From: Symsagittifera roscoffensis
Taxonomy: Eukaryota; Xenacoelomorpha; Acoela; Convolutidae
DNA: 27,426 bases
Assembly: GCF_963678635.1 (NCBI RefSeq)
Contig: NW_026970772.1
Coordinates: 1 to 27,426, forward strand
Direction of reading: 5' to 3'
The position numbers were made by a program, and so were the translations under genes. The notes beneath the pieces are model-generated. The model was not told the origin of the DNA and did not search any database. It was given only the letters and a program-made list of their open reading frames with translations. Position 1 is the first letter of the stretch; each line of letters starts with the position of its first letter. This document shows, piece by piece, positions 1-9,897 of the stretch.

Positions 1-284
1 TGTGCAGGCTGAAGTCGTATCATTGAACTTCCGATCTCCGCTGGGACAAAACTGAACCAATTGAATGAAGTGTAGATAGTACTGAGTTCCTGGATAGAGC
101 CCATCAATTTCAGTGGGGCCACTAAGGTGTAAATCCAGCGTTTTGTTCATTATTGGATTGGTAAGCGATGAGCTGGAAGAGACAATTACCAAACTTTCCC
201 AGCTGTAGTAGTAAAAACTGATGAAGTTGATTGATATCGTCCAGCGGCTTTTTGCCTCGATTTGATGTAATACAACGGGTTGGC
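1..284 (-). CDS. FN3-domain exon C1 (partial, duplicate copy)
   Basis: This is the first copy of a tandemly duplicated FN3 exon. Its 3' end lies off the window. The acceptor AG is at 285-286 on the minus strand, after a TTTTTCT pyrimidine tract. The reading is the same as exon C2 and includes the FN3 F-strand pattern LYPGTQYYLHF and a Cys pair near the end (FCPSGD and SACT). The exon enters in phase 1. FN3 domains are beta-sandwich modules of receptors, adhesion and matrix proteins, so an extracellular role is inferred, not seen. The whole protein cannot be named from these modules alone. Confidence 0.8.
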
Positions 285-903
285 CTAGAAAAAGTTTGAA
301 ACCATGAAATTAATTTACCTGGGACATTTCTGAGGGCTCTCAGATTTAATGTAAATTCCCAGGTCCAGTCATCTTGAAAAATCTTGCCAAGATCCCGAAG
401 ATTCTTGAAGATTTATCAAAGATAGCCAAGAAAAGTTAAAACCATTCCGGCTTTCTCCAAGGTACCTAAGCGTCTAAACTACGTGAATACCACCTCAAAA
501 ACAAGTACGATCGCTCCGGCAGCTCAACGGAGGATTTTGGTTTTTCGTGCAATTTTGAAAAGATCTTCAAGATTCTTCAAGATTTTTAGAGATATCAAAG
601 AAAAGTTCCTTAACTTTTTCGAAAAAAAATTGTAGCAAGTTAATGAGCAAACACTTAGTCAAGCTTCTTCGAAATTATTAGTCTAATTTTTAAGTGTTTT
701 ACAATTGAGTTTTCAAATCGAGAGCTCTGGACAGTTTTTAAATTTTTTTTTCAGAAAATTTTAGATTAATCTTCAAAAAGAAGGCCGATAGATTTTTTTA
801 AAATCTTGGAAATTCCTGAATGTAAAATTGCCAATTTTCCTTGCAAATCGTCAAAAGACTTTTAAAAATCCTTGCTATATTTGTTTTCTTTTCTTCGAGA
901 TTC
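1..903. repeat. Tandem duplication, copy 1 (period 942 bp)
   Basis: Bases 1-903 match 943-1845 with only two differences that I could find, C to T near 613/1555 and near 870/1812. The copy carries an FN3 exon and most of its upstream intron. The 39 bases at 904-942 complete the 942-bp unit and contain the donor site of exon C2. The near identity implies a very recent duplication, or an assembly artefact. Confidence 0.95.
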
Positions 904-941
904 AAACTAAGTTGTGATTTTTTCAAAATGATGAATCGTAC
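285..941 (-). other. Intron between exons C2 and C1
   Basis: This 657-bp intron lies between donor GTACGA (941) and acceptor TTCTAG (285-286). It is AT-rich and full of short related words around AAGATTCTTGAAGATT (380-425 and 555-600). No gene is seen in it. Confidence 0.6.
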
Positions 942-1226
942 TTGTGCAGGCTGAAGTCGTATCATTGAACTTCCGATCTCCGCTGGGACAAAACTGAACC
1001 AATTGAATGAAGTGTAGATAGTACTGAGTTCCTGGATAGAGCCCATCAATTTCAGTGGGGCCACTAAGGTGTAAATCCAGCGTTTTGTTCATTATTGGAT
1101 TGGTAAGCGATGAGCTGGAAGAGACAATTACCAAACTTTCCCAGCTGTAGTAGTAAAAACTGATGAAGTTGATTGATATCGTCCAGCGGCTTTTTGCCTC
1201 GATTTGATGTAATACAACGGGTTGGC
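942..1226 (-). CDS. FN3-domain exon C2
   Basis: This is a complete 285-bp exon of 95 codons on the minus strand. The acceptor is AAACTTTTTCTAG with AG at 1227-1228. The donor is ACA-A|GTACGATT with GT at 940-941, which is weaker than the donors of exons A and B. Both ends are phase 1, so the exon can be gained or skipped without a frame change. The reading has the FN3 core: a Trp in the B/C region (SRWTISINF) and the F-strand pattern GLYPGTQYYLHF. Two cysteines (QFCPSG and TSACT) lie 16 residues apart. No stop occurs inside it. It is read after exon B and before its duplicate C1. Confidence 0.85.
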
Positions 1227-1845
1227 CTAGAAAAAGTTTGAAACCATGAAATTAATTTACCTGGGACATTTCTGAGGGCTCTCAGATTTAATGTAAATTC
1301 CCAGGTCCAGTCATCTTGAAAAATCTTGCCAAGATCCCGAAGATTCTTGAAGATTTATCAAAGATAGCCAAGAAAAGTTAAAACCATTCCGGCTTTCTCC
1401 AAGGTACCTAAGCGTCTAAACTACGTGAATACCACCTCAAAAACAAGTACGATCGCTCCGGCAGCTCAACGGAGGATTTTGGTTTTTCGTGCAATTTTGA
1501 AAAGATCTTCAAGATTCTTCAAGATTTTTAGAGATATCAAAGAAAAGTTCCTTAATTTTTTCGAAAAAAAATTGTAGCAAGTTAATGAGCAAACACTTAG
1601 TCAAGCTTCTTCGAAATTATTAGTCTAATTTTTAAGTGTTTTACAATTGAGTTTTCAAATCGAGAGCTCTGGACAGTTTTTAAATTTTTTTTTCAGAAAA
1701 TTTTAGATTAATCTTCAAAAAGAAGGCCGATAGATTTTTTTAAAATCTTGGAAATTCCTGAATGTAAAATTGCCAATTTTCCTTGCAAATCGTCAAAAGA
1801 CTTTTAAAAATTCTTGCTATATTTGTTTTCTTTTCTTCGAGATTC
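943..1845. repeat. Tandem duplication, copy 2
   Basis: This is the second copy of the 942-bp unit. Similarity to copy 1 stops abruptly after GAGATTC (1845), where unrelated intron sequence begins. It contains exon C2 except for its last base, plus intron sequence rich in AAGATTCTT-like words. Confidence 0.95.
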
Positions 1846-2371
1846 TCTGAATTTTCTTGAAGAATCTTTGATATATTCCAAGATTCTTTGGCAAGAACTT
1901 GCCCGGACAGCCAAGGTTTTCTTTAAGATTTAACCAAGATTCTTCAAGATTTTTGAAAAAAATCTAAGATTGATGGACTTGGGTGTACTGTAAAATTGAG
2001 TGTGATGACGGGAAAAAAGATACCATGACATGACTGTGCAAAAAGAGCCACGAATAAAACTTAAACTGCCTCATTGATGTCGTATAAACCATCAAAAACA
2101 GTTCTTTCAAATCATTGATTCTAATTTAAACTATATTAAAATGTTCGTCGTAGTCATTAAAATCAACTTTGAGGAAAAGAGCGGAATATTTATTCGTCAG
2201 TGGGGTGGTTGTTTTTTATTCAGTCAAACGTTTTTATACATAGTTTCTGGAGCCTAATTTCAAAAAGATATTTCACCTCTTATTATTCGGTGGTATATAA
2301 ACCATCCGAAGAGAAAAACCAGCGCCTTATAAACCAGCCGACAACACTTAATTGTTATGTAATAGCCCGCA
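1846..2371. other. Intron sequence with degenerate AAGATTCTT words and a TATAAACC motif
   Basis: Bases 1846-1975 are rich in TTCTTGAAGAATCTT, CCAAGATTCTT and similar words, like the duplicated intron before it. The word TATAAACCA occurs near 2085, 2297, 2331 and 2472. No open reading frame of note is present. Confidence 0.5.
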
Positions 2372-3366
2372 CTCAGTAAAAAGAGAAAGTAATCGATTAT
2401 ATGATAATTATAATCATACTTTCAGCAAAATTATAATTAAATAAAAGCGCCAATTTTAAATGTTTGAACGATTTATAAACCATTATAAAGATTACATTTG
2501 TGGTGACATTTTGAAAAATTATAATCAAATAAAAATAGTTATAAATTTTCCAAAAATTTTTTATAATCTCTTCTAATCTATTATACCAGATTATAATCCC
2601 TTTCTCTATCAAAAAATTATCTCACTAAAAATCAATTATAATGGATTAAAATTTAACTCTTCTGCATGAAAACACTATAGAGGTCCGAGGGCTTTCTCGA
2701 GGGATCAACAAAAATTCAAAAATCGTGTCGACCTTTTTTTTAAAGTCGATCAAATTGATTTACGGAGCTCTGTCAAAGCACCAAAGAGAAATTGTTTTGG
2801 CCAAAATGTTTGCGCCGCAGGCAACATTTTGAGAAAAAACCCGCCAAAAAAGACTTTTTAGGCGTTTTTTGATAAACTTTATCAAAAAATCGCGTTTTTT
2901 TGGCGCGCTCCCCTCAAAATTAGTGTATATTGGCGCCAAGGGCGACTTCAGAAATATTCTAAGGTTACACACCAAAAATTGATATCTGCGGGTCGGCAGG
3001 GGATCGAATATCCAAGGAGAGACGCCCCCTCCCCCTAAATCCGACCCTAGCTAAAAGTACAATTTTACAGTTTGTTTAAGTTCGGTAGCCATCTCAAAAT
3101 CAAAAAAAAAAAACAGAAATAAAACAAAATGAAGCAATGACGTTTGTTAAAAAATAATGGATTCTAATCCGTTATAATAAAAAATATTTCAATTAAACTT
3201 GAAAAAAAACTTTCGAAAAATAATTGATTAAAATGTGTTTGATTGGTTGGAAAAATGGTAACATTATAATCCAGTTTTAACCAATTATACGCCATTCTTT
3301 TTGGAATTTATGGATACTAACTATAAAAACACCACATCATAATCTACTTTTTTTCTTTTTACTGAG
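2372..3366. mobile_element. 995-bp non-autonomous TIR element, unclassified
   Basis: The left end CTCAGTAAAAAGAGAAAG is mirrored by the right end CTTTTTACTGAG at 3355-3366, and the similarity continues inward for about 30 bases (AAAGTAATCGATTAT against AAAGTAGATTATG). The interior has many copies of GATTATAAT/ATTATAATC, no transposase and no clear target duplication. A second repeat (2677-3053) is inserted in its middle. The superfamily is not assigned. Confidence 0.6.
2677..3053. repeat. Dispersed repeat R, copy 1
   Basis: This is a direct-orientation relative of 17211-17635. Shared blocks include TTTCTCGAGGG, GTCGATCAAATTGATTT, AGAGCTC-like sequence, AAAGCACCAAA, TTTGCGCCGCAGGCAA, ATCAAAAAATCGCGTTTTTTT and GGGTCGGCAGG. 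It begins with a G-rich tract and ends with a C-rich tract. It is nested in the 2372-3366 element, so it arrived later. No coding capacity is seen. Confidence 0.8.
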
Positions 3367-3739
3367 AGCAAGAGTTTTGATTAAAATTTGATAATTGATT
3401 ACGCAAATTTGTTTATACAAGTTTGATTCATTTGACGTAGATTTTTGGTTGGATCATACTTCAGCTGGTTTACTTAAACTCGATAATTTTTCGTACAGAT
3501 GGGAGTTTGAAAATTGCTATTTTGGGGTAATTGGATATTTTGCGTAATTGATCTTAAAGGCTTGATAGTTGCTCTTATTATTATGTTGCAAGAGACTTAT
3601 CGCATCTCTCTCTAGTTTAGATTAGCGTGTGGGGGATAAGTAGGAGAAAAAATTTAAAAAATCATTTCGGTTTTCTCGCAAATAAATCGTCAACTTTTGA
3701 ACTGATTTTTTTAATGGATCTAAAAATGGTGTAGGAACA

Positions 3740-4830
3740 TTTATGGCTTCGCCCTGATATACGGCATGGCGACAACTCGTCGCAAGTGACTACTCGTAGA
3801 ATTTGTAGAAAGCGACTATTTGCAGCACGCGATGACTCGTGGCAAGCGACAATTAGTAGTGGTAAAAGCTTTGATCAGATCAAAAAAATTAAGATTAAAC
3901 TAATAAATTAAAGAACGAAGCAAATAAAATCAAAATTGACTTGAGGCCTTTAAATTGTTTAAAAATATTATTTTTGCTTTAATGTTTAAGCAGTTCGACT
4001 AATCTGTTTCGGTTTTTTTGTGTTTTGCCACCTGGGCGGCACTTTCTCCGGCATTTACTTTCATCAATTTATTCTCCGACATAATTCGTTCTTTTCTCAG
4101 GAATTTGATGAATTTTTAAATGATAGGGAAAGCACGTAATCCAGTAAGAGGGAAAAATCACATTTTTCGGAAACTTTAGAACATAAAACTGCCATGCCGA
4201 GTTCGAAGTAAAGCTCAGGTATTAGTGCCAGAGAAATAACTGACTTTCAAGGCATGGGCGTTTTTTTATTGGTAAACTAGTGCTAATCCGATCTCATAAA
4301 AATTGCCCCAATTGGCCTGAGCAAAAACAAAGAAGCAACGTTTTATAGTTACTCCCTTGAACACCTTTTGAGTGGCCTTAATTGAAGCCATATCAAAATC
4401 TACCACAATCTGTGAGGGATCAAGTCCTCGATTGTTTTTTTTTTCAGTTGTCCGTAGGCCCGGTTATATTGCTCTTCACTTTTGCTTTGAAGCAGAAAGA
4501 AGACTAATGGAGCAGTTTGATCATTAACCACCGCATGAATTGTGAACGTTTGATAAAATAACGCGCTGTGGTATTTCAGATATGGTGCTTAATTATGAAA
4601 TTTATTGGCTCGCTTGATTTTAATCCCCCACAACCCTAATTCGCGTCGTTTGGTAATTACCCGAATCAGCCATTAATCGTTCTGCAATTTTCCGCTTGCA
4701 ACGAATTGACACTTGGTGCGAATTGTCGCCTTTTGAAAATGCTGCGAAACGTCGTTTGTGACCAAACGTCCCTTGCGAAGAATTGTCTCCTCACGCTGAT
4801 AAACGAGTAGTCGTTTATAATTCTAAACCA
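3740..4830 (-). mobile_element. Mutator-like (MULE) DNA transposon remnant
   Basis: A decayed transposase (4266-4579) is flanked by arrays of a short word related to GCGACAATTCGTCGCAAG. The left array is at about 3765-3865 and the right array, in inverted orientation, at about 4640-4800. MULEs commonly have long or internally repetitive ends. The outer borders are approximate because I could not fix a 9-bp target duplication. The element lies in the intron between FN3 exons B and C2, in the same orientation as the host gene. Confidence 0.7.
4266..4579 (-). pseudogene. MULE transposase fragment
   Basis: The minus-strand reading starts in LKYHSALFYQTFTIHAVVN, continues with PLVFFLLQSKSEEQYN, then shifts frame near 4423 within GAGGACTTGATCC. 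It continues as SQIVVDFDMASIKATQKVF and KRCFFVFAQANW to a stop at 4266-4268. This order matches the MULE transposase core: the TIHA region, a DFE-type acid (here DFD), then CFFH followed by the QA.W region. The usual His of CFFH is Val here. The frameshift, the missing N-terminus and missing C-terminus make it inactive. The family assignment rests on remembered motif order, not on a search. Confidence 0.75.
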
Positions 4831-7800
4831 CAAAGCGTTGGCATTTCAAAAAAGCATAAGTTCAGCCAATAAAACTCAAATGAATTCACAACTTCAATAC
4901 GGCGCCAAATTGTTACAGCACAAAAACTGCGGGATCGACCAATCATGGAACCCGCTGATCTTTTTAATAGCGTGAAAATTAGAAACAGGTGGCATGCCGC
5001 AATTTCCGCATCTGACGTGGAATTAAACTAGAAATAGTTTCATGCAAAAAAGGAAACTTGCGGTTTGTTGTGGAATACAATTACTGGCAAATTTTGTTGC
5101 TGAATCCGCAAATTGACCATTTTGAATTTAATCCCGTATTCCACCAATTCTCTGAAAAATTTTTTTGTTTAACAGGTTGGAAGGCTAATAGTTCAACAGA
5201 AACTTTGGCAACTAGAACAGCCTTTTCCGACCACACTAAAATTATCATAAATGTTTGTGAGTGGTTTGATGTGGCAACTATACGAATGCGAAGAACGTTT
5301 GTGAATTAGACATACTTGACAACAGATGTCTTCAATAAACTTTTAAAAAACAAAAAAATTGAAGAAAAAAAACAGCAAAAATTTTTATTGCCAAAAATTA
5401 CTAAAATAAGCTTCCAAATTTAATTTAGATAGTTCAAAAATAGACTACATTTTTTTAATACTTGAAAAAAAAATTGGTCTCTAAAAAGCCTACCCGCTGA
5501 AAGTCAGACTAAAACTCCTAGTTTTTGTCGATATTGGGACACTTGTTTGAAAAAATTTACAGTTGCTTGAATCACGACCGGAATGGCTTTCATATGATAT
5601 ATCATCCTATTCATGCTGATGGTTAATTGCTTTATCTGGTTATGCATGGAGAACAAAAAATTAAATCACAAGCCCAGATAATAGAGTGCAAAATTAGTAT
5701 GGGGACAAAAGTTACTAAGCAAAAACAATGCCGAAAGTGTCTGAGCAAAAACTTATCATGCCAAAAAACTTCAAAAACCAAAAAAATTTTCGCTCATCAT
5801 ACTGGCCATGAAAACAAAACTTGAAGTTTCTCTACTGAACATCTACTCGACTTTTTGCTGATAAACCCTTTCGATCAGCAAGGGTTTTATAATCAGCTAC
5901 TTGAATTTTTCCCGTAAGCAACTGTTTTAACAGGACTCATCTGCTAGACTCATAAATCTAATGAGTTTTTTGTTGCAGCAGACATTTTTCGAGCACGCTG
6001 TTAGCATTTTAAAGAACTGGCTTTTTAAATTTTACTTTTAATTTGATAAAAATTGTAACCAACTCGGATTTTTGAAATCTCCTTTAACTTTTCTCCTTTT
6101 TGTGTTTTTCTTAGAATGAAAACAATTGAAACATTTCAACACATCTCAACAGGAAATTTTTGCCTCAATAGATGGGGGAAAAATTTTTTGTGAAAGTGTG
6201 TGTGTTCTGAAAGGAAAGACTTAAAAATTGTTTGAAGTTTTTTTCAAAAAAGGAATAAAGTGGCGATCACTGATTGCAAATCTTTACGCAAATCTAAAAT
6301 TGAGCTACAATGCCCAAAAAGAAAAAAATTGGAAAATAAGTTTTTTCTTGAATGCATAAGTTTATCTTGAAAATAACAGCTTGCTCAAAGAGTTTGTCTT
6401 TAAGGCGGAAACTAGGAAAAGGAGTAAGTAAATCAGGTATTTGTACCCTAAAATTTGCAGCACGATTATCTAAAAGCAATCAGCAGACGGATCCGAAGAA
6501 AAAATTATTGCCATGAGTAGTGAGCTGCTCTCAAAAAACTGAGCAAAAAAAGTCTTGAAAGGACGGCTAAATCGTGCCCAAAACATTTGCTCTAATTTTC
6601 CAACTTAGGCGCGTACTTGAAATTGTAGGCATTTATATGACAGCGAACTATATGCATAAGAAATTCATTTTGTTCAGTGAACAGTGGAGACGGTTCAAAC
6701 CTGTCCAAAAATTCATTTAATAGTAGTAACGAATCCTTTCTTCCAAGAAATGAGCCCCAAAATAGGCGATGTCCCAAAAAAATGTCTGGGGGTATTTTGC
6801 TCAAAAATTTGTAGATAAAACACTGGAAAACAACAAAAATTTTCAATTTTCACTGATGTGACTGAACCGAAGCAGATGTTTGCCCTTAGTTGATCCTCAT
6901 GGATTCAACGAAATTCTTGATGGCAAAAAACGTTGCAAGTTATTTAAGTGAAACCATTGCATCTTTAGATGTCCAAAATCATTGCAAATTTTGGGCAATT
7001 ATTGTGGGCCATTGAAACCACAGATTTTTTCTTTAAAAAAGCAAAAAGGGCTTCAAAAAGTGAAAAATAGCATAAACATAGCCAACAGACAGTTGGAAAA
7101 GAGTCAATGAACGCAAGTAAGCGAAAAAGTTTCTGACGATTCAAACAAAATCTCAATTTTCGAATTTCGAAGAACAAAATAGATGACCTAACAGCTCTTT
7201 GAATTTATAAAAAGAATAATGATATATACTATTTGATACACTTAACTCAGCTGACAAAACTGGGTCAAGGTATAAAAAAACTTCCATGGACATCTGAAAA
7301 TTAAATTCCATTTTCGAAAATAGAAATCGATCACATTTTTCGTGACTTTTACACTTTTGTGTTCGATACTGGACTTTTGCTTCCTTTAAACAAAAAATGA
7401 ACTGAATTTTAAAAAATCAAATATCAAACCTCGAAAAAGTAAATTTCAGCCTGAACAAATAATGAAAATTTCCTGAAAAAAAAAACAAAAACAAACTTTT
7501 CTTTAACCGAAAAAAATTCCTCGCAATGTTCATAAGAGTATAAACTATTTTCATCGATTCTTAATAGTAATCTCAAAACAAATTAATCAAAGCAAATGAA
7601 AAATCAGCCATTCGCCACCAAAAATTTTGTGCAAGTGCTTGTTTTAGAGCCATCAAAAATAAGATTGAGCTATTTGAACGAGCATCTTCTAATTCTGATT
7701 GCCCAACAGTACCATGTTACAACTTAGTAGGTCTGGATGAAGCGTGGAGAGAAATCCTTAATGAAATGAACACTTTAGAATTTTGGTAGCAGTAAACTTC

Positions 7801-8131
7801 GTAAAAATTGACCCTAGAATTTTTAAGGAAAAAACACATCTGACAACCGCTTTGTTTGAAACGCGGAAGTACTCATCAATTACGTTATACGGAATGCGAA
7901 AATGTATCTCAAATTTTGAAAATCAACAAAAAATGGCGTTTTCTCAAACAAATTTTGTTTTAGTAAAAAAAATACTATAAAAATATACTACGCCAAAATA
8001 AAAAAATACTACGACGAGAGAGCCGATACGTGAGCGTTTTCTAGGAACTAAGGAATTACGATACTGATGCGGAAAGTCGCTTTTATTAAACAGTCGCTCT
8101 TAAATGATTCAATCAAAAGTTGGACACTTAC
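4831..8131. other. Long intron stretch without an identified gene
   Basis: These 3.3 kb belong to the intron between exons B and C2. Several short open frames occur: plus 5058-5309 (83 codons) and 5627-5824 (65), and minus 6592-6846 (84) and 6965-7177 (70). None has a motif I recognise. An 8-bp-stem hairpin AAACCCTT...AAGGGTTT lies near 5866-5890. The region is AT-rich with many A and T runs. Old transposon sequence is likely but not shown. Confidence 0.45.
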
Positions 8132-8320
8132 TGTTGCACCCAGCTGAAACGTCTAAAAGAGAACCACGGGAGAATACTGCTCCCACTGGACCACAATCTG
8201 TTAATCCAACATCTCCGCCTATTTGCAACCATACATAAATTTCATAATTCACTCCGTAAGTGAGTCCATCGAATGTGTATGCAGACTGAGATGAGTTTAA
8301 TGAAATTTCTTTCAAATATT
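8132..8320 (-). CDS. FN3-domain exon B, 3' half (split by Polinton)
   Basis: This is the C-terminal half of an FN3 exon on the minus strand. It starts at the target-site copy (8315-8320) and ends at donor TGCAACA|GTAAGT, with GT at 8130-8131, in phase 1. The reading is free of stops after the junction and shows the F-strand pattern GLTYGVNYEIYV. It also has the same Cys pair as the other modules (LTDCGP and SAGCN, about 20 residues apart). The N-terminal half is 8.6 kb away at 16890-17027. Together, minus one 6-bp target copy, they make 321 bp (107 codons), in frame with phase 1 at both ends. The Polinton insertion must prevent normal use of this exon. Confidence 0.85.
8315..8320. repeat. Left target-site duplication of the Polinton
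   Basis: AATATT here pairs with AATAAT at 16890-16895, five of six bases matching. Six base pairs is the known Polinton/Maverick target duplication length. Both copies lie inside exon B. Confidence 0.7.
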
Positions 8321-8755
8321 AATAGTATAGTAAAAGTGGCTAGGAAAATGACCACTTTTAACCCCCCTTTTTTCGGTGTGCCGTTGTACTAACCACTTTT
8401 AAACCCCAATAGGAGTTAAGGCTCTTTTCCAGTTCCCCTCCCCCTTTCAAATTTAATTTTGAAAAGCTTATTTAACGTTGTCCTAATGCAATGAAATTTG
8501 GCAAGGTGAACAAATCGACAACTGTGAACAGATTTGTTTTTCATACTTTACAGCGTAACATCACGCGTTTAGCCGTAATAACACGTAAATCAAACATAAA
8601 ACTCGGTATTTTGAAAGGGAGAAACTGGAAAAGAGCCGGGGTTAAAGCTCCTACTTTTTCGGGCACACATGTTTTAAGGGGATTAAAATTGGTAATTTTC
8701 CAGCCATTTTATAGAAACGGGAATGGAATTAAGTTTTGGTTGGTGCATGTTTTCC
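8321..8755 (+). repeat. Polinton left terminal inverted repeat
   Basis: It matches the reverse complement of 16681-16889, including GTAAAAGTGGCTAGG, CCACTTTTAACCCCCC, CGGTGTGCCGTTGTACT, CGGGCACACATGTTTT and AAGTTTTGGTTGGTGC. It is interrupted at 8420-8637 by a MITE with its target duplication. Without that insertion it is 209 bp, the same length as the right copy. Confidence 0.93.
8420..8637. mobile_element. hAT-like MITE 1 (218 bp) in the Polinton TIR
   Basis: The termini GGCTCTTTTCCAGTT and AACTGGAAAAGAGCC are inverted repeats. They are flanked by an 8-bp target duplication, GGAGTTAA at 8412-8419 and GGGGTTAA at 8638-8645 (7 of 8). The right Polinton TIR lacks this block, which proves a secondary insertion. 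Eight-base target duplications are typical of hAT (also P) elements. There is no transposase, so it must have been moved in trans. Confidence 0.88.
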
Positions 8756-8833
8756 GTTCTAAAGTTTGTGGGTATAGGTTTGTTTACAAGTAAAATGACG
8801 TTATATACCTATTATATGCAACCAAACTATATG

Positions 8834-9034
8834 GGCTCTTTTTCCTTTCCCCCCCACCTGCAAATTTTTCAATTTGAAATTACTGTTCACTTTATTCGAT
8901 TGTCATGAAAATTGACATGCAGACTAATTAGGCCATGACAAACATATTTGGTATTCATAATTAACCTTGTAAAACAACTCGTTAGACTATAAAATTCATG
9001 TTTGTGTGAGGTGGGGGGGGAAGGAAAAAGAGCC
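8834..9034. mobile_element. hAT-like MITE 2 (201 bp)
   Basis: The termini GGCTCTTTTTCCTTTCCCCCC and GGGGGGAAGGAAAAAGAGCC are inverted repeats. A perfect 8-bp target duplication ACTATATG flanks it at 8826-8833 and 9035-9042. It shares the GGCTCTTTTYC end with MITE 1, so both belong to one family. It lies just inside the left Polinton TIR. Confidence 0.92.
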
Positions 9035-9199
9035 ACTATATGTTATTTGGAAAGCACAAGATTTTGACAGCGTATTTTAACTGTTAGCAGTAACTGTTGC
9101 TGTAGTCCAAATAATAGAATCCATCGAAATAAAATATAACAAGAAAAGGGGATGTTGAAGAAGGTGACTAAAAACATAATATGATAAAAAACCTCTTCT

Positions 9200-9526
9200 T
9201 TATAAGAAGAGGTGGGAATAGATGGACATTGCTGGGCTGTCCATCAGCCCCAGCAGATCAGCAGCCCTGTGCCCAATCCAACCCCCGAGGGCGACCACGT
9301 CCCTGAGTTGCTCAGTGAGGAGTTCCCACTCGGGCGACCCATGGACGAAAGTCCGGGGAAGGGGTTTCCCCTTGGCCCACTGGCGCGGTTTGGGCCAGAG
9401 CTCCTATACTACTACGGCCTCAGGATCGGGCCCAGCCTTATAACGGACGTGAATTTCTTCAATTGGATTGTTTATGAGCACTGGTCCCCCGAAAGGGACT
9501 TTTACAGTTTCGACGTATGATGGCAT
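9200..9526 (-). pseudogene. GC-rich minus-strand ORF/exon of unknown function
   Basis: This island is strikingly GC-rich against its AT-rich surroundings. On the minus strand a splice-acceptor-like TTGCTTGTTTTAG runs directly into ATG CCA TCA (9526). A protein-like frame of 108 codons follows to TAA at 9200-9202, with one internal TAG at 9404-9406. Visible stretches include VETVKVPFGGPVL, EEIHVRYKAG, FVHGSPEWELLTEQL and GGWIGHRAADLLGLMD. I recognise no family. The plus strand is also open (9212-9520, 102 codons), as expected of GC-rich DNA, but its proline-rich reading looks less protein-like. It lies inside the Polinton, so it is either an element gene on the opposite strand or captured DNA. 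A short palindrome CCTCTTCTTTATAAGAAGAGG (9192-9212) closes its 3' end. Confidence 0.4.
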
Positions 9527-9529
9527 CTA

Positions 9530-9897
9530 AAACAAGCAAATAAACATTTTAAATCACAGGAAATTGTTCATTAAATTAAAATTTTTGGAACAGTATGTTT
9601 CGGAAGGTCATAATTGTGCTAAACTTTCCCTAAATTTTCCCCGACATTAAAATACGCTCATACCGAAAACACAGACAGAAGAAATTGTACTTTTAGCTGC
9701 GTGTTACTTTCAACCAGTTTAGAAATTTTGAATTTGATTTGGAAACAAAAACTTGTAAAAACAATTGATTTGTCGAATGCTACTTCTGAAACTGATTTGA
9801 TTCTTGTTTGAATTTGACGCTAATCTGATTGAAAGAAAAAAAACGCAGACTGAAAATATATGTTTACTAATATGTTAAAAATATATGAAAAAGGCTG
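9530..9897. other. Polinton interior, nothing recognised
   Basis: This is AT-rich sequence with many stops in all frames. If the minus-strand GC-rich exon is real, this would be its upstream intron. Confidence 0.4.

Noticed and set aside
5866-5890. AAACCCTT...AAGGGTTT hairpin as a terminator
   Set aside because: This is an animal intron. The stem is short and not followed by a meaningful signal, so it is noted only as a palindrome.
6480-7180. Possible hAT transposase on the plus strand, or 84- and 70-codon proteins on the minus strand
   Set aside because: Neither strand gave an ordered set of hAT motifs, and the minus frames have no recognised domain.
9212-9520. Plus-strand 102-codon ORF in the GC-rich island
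   Set aside because: GC-rich DNA is open in several frames. The minus-strand frame starts at a splice-acceptor-like ATG and looks more protein-like, so the plus frame is treated as its shadow.
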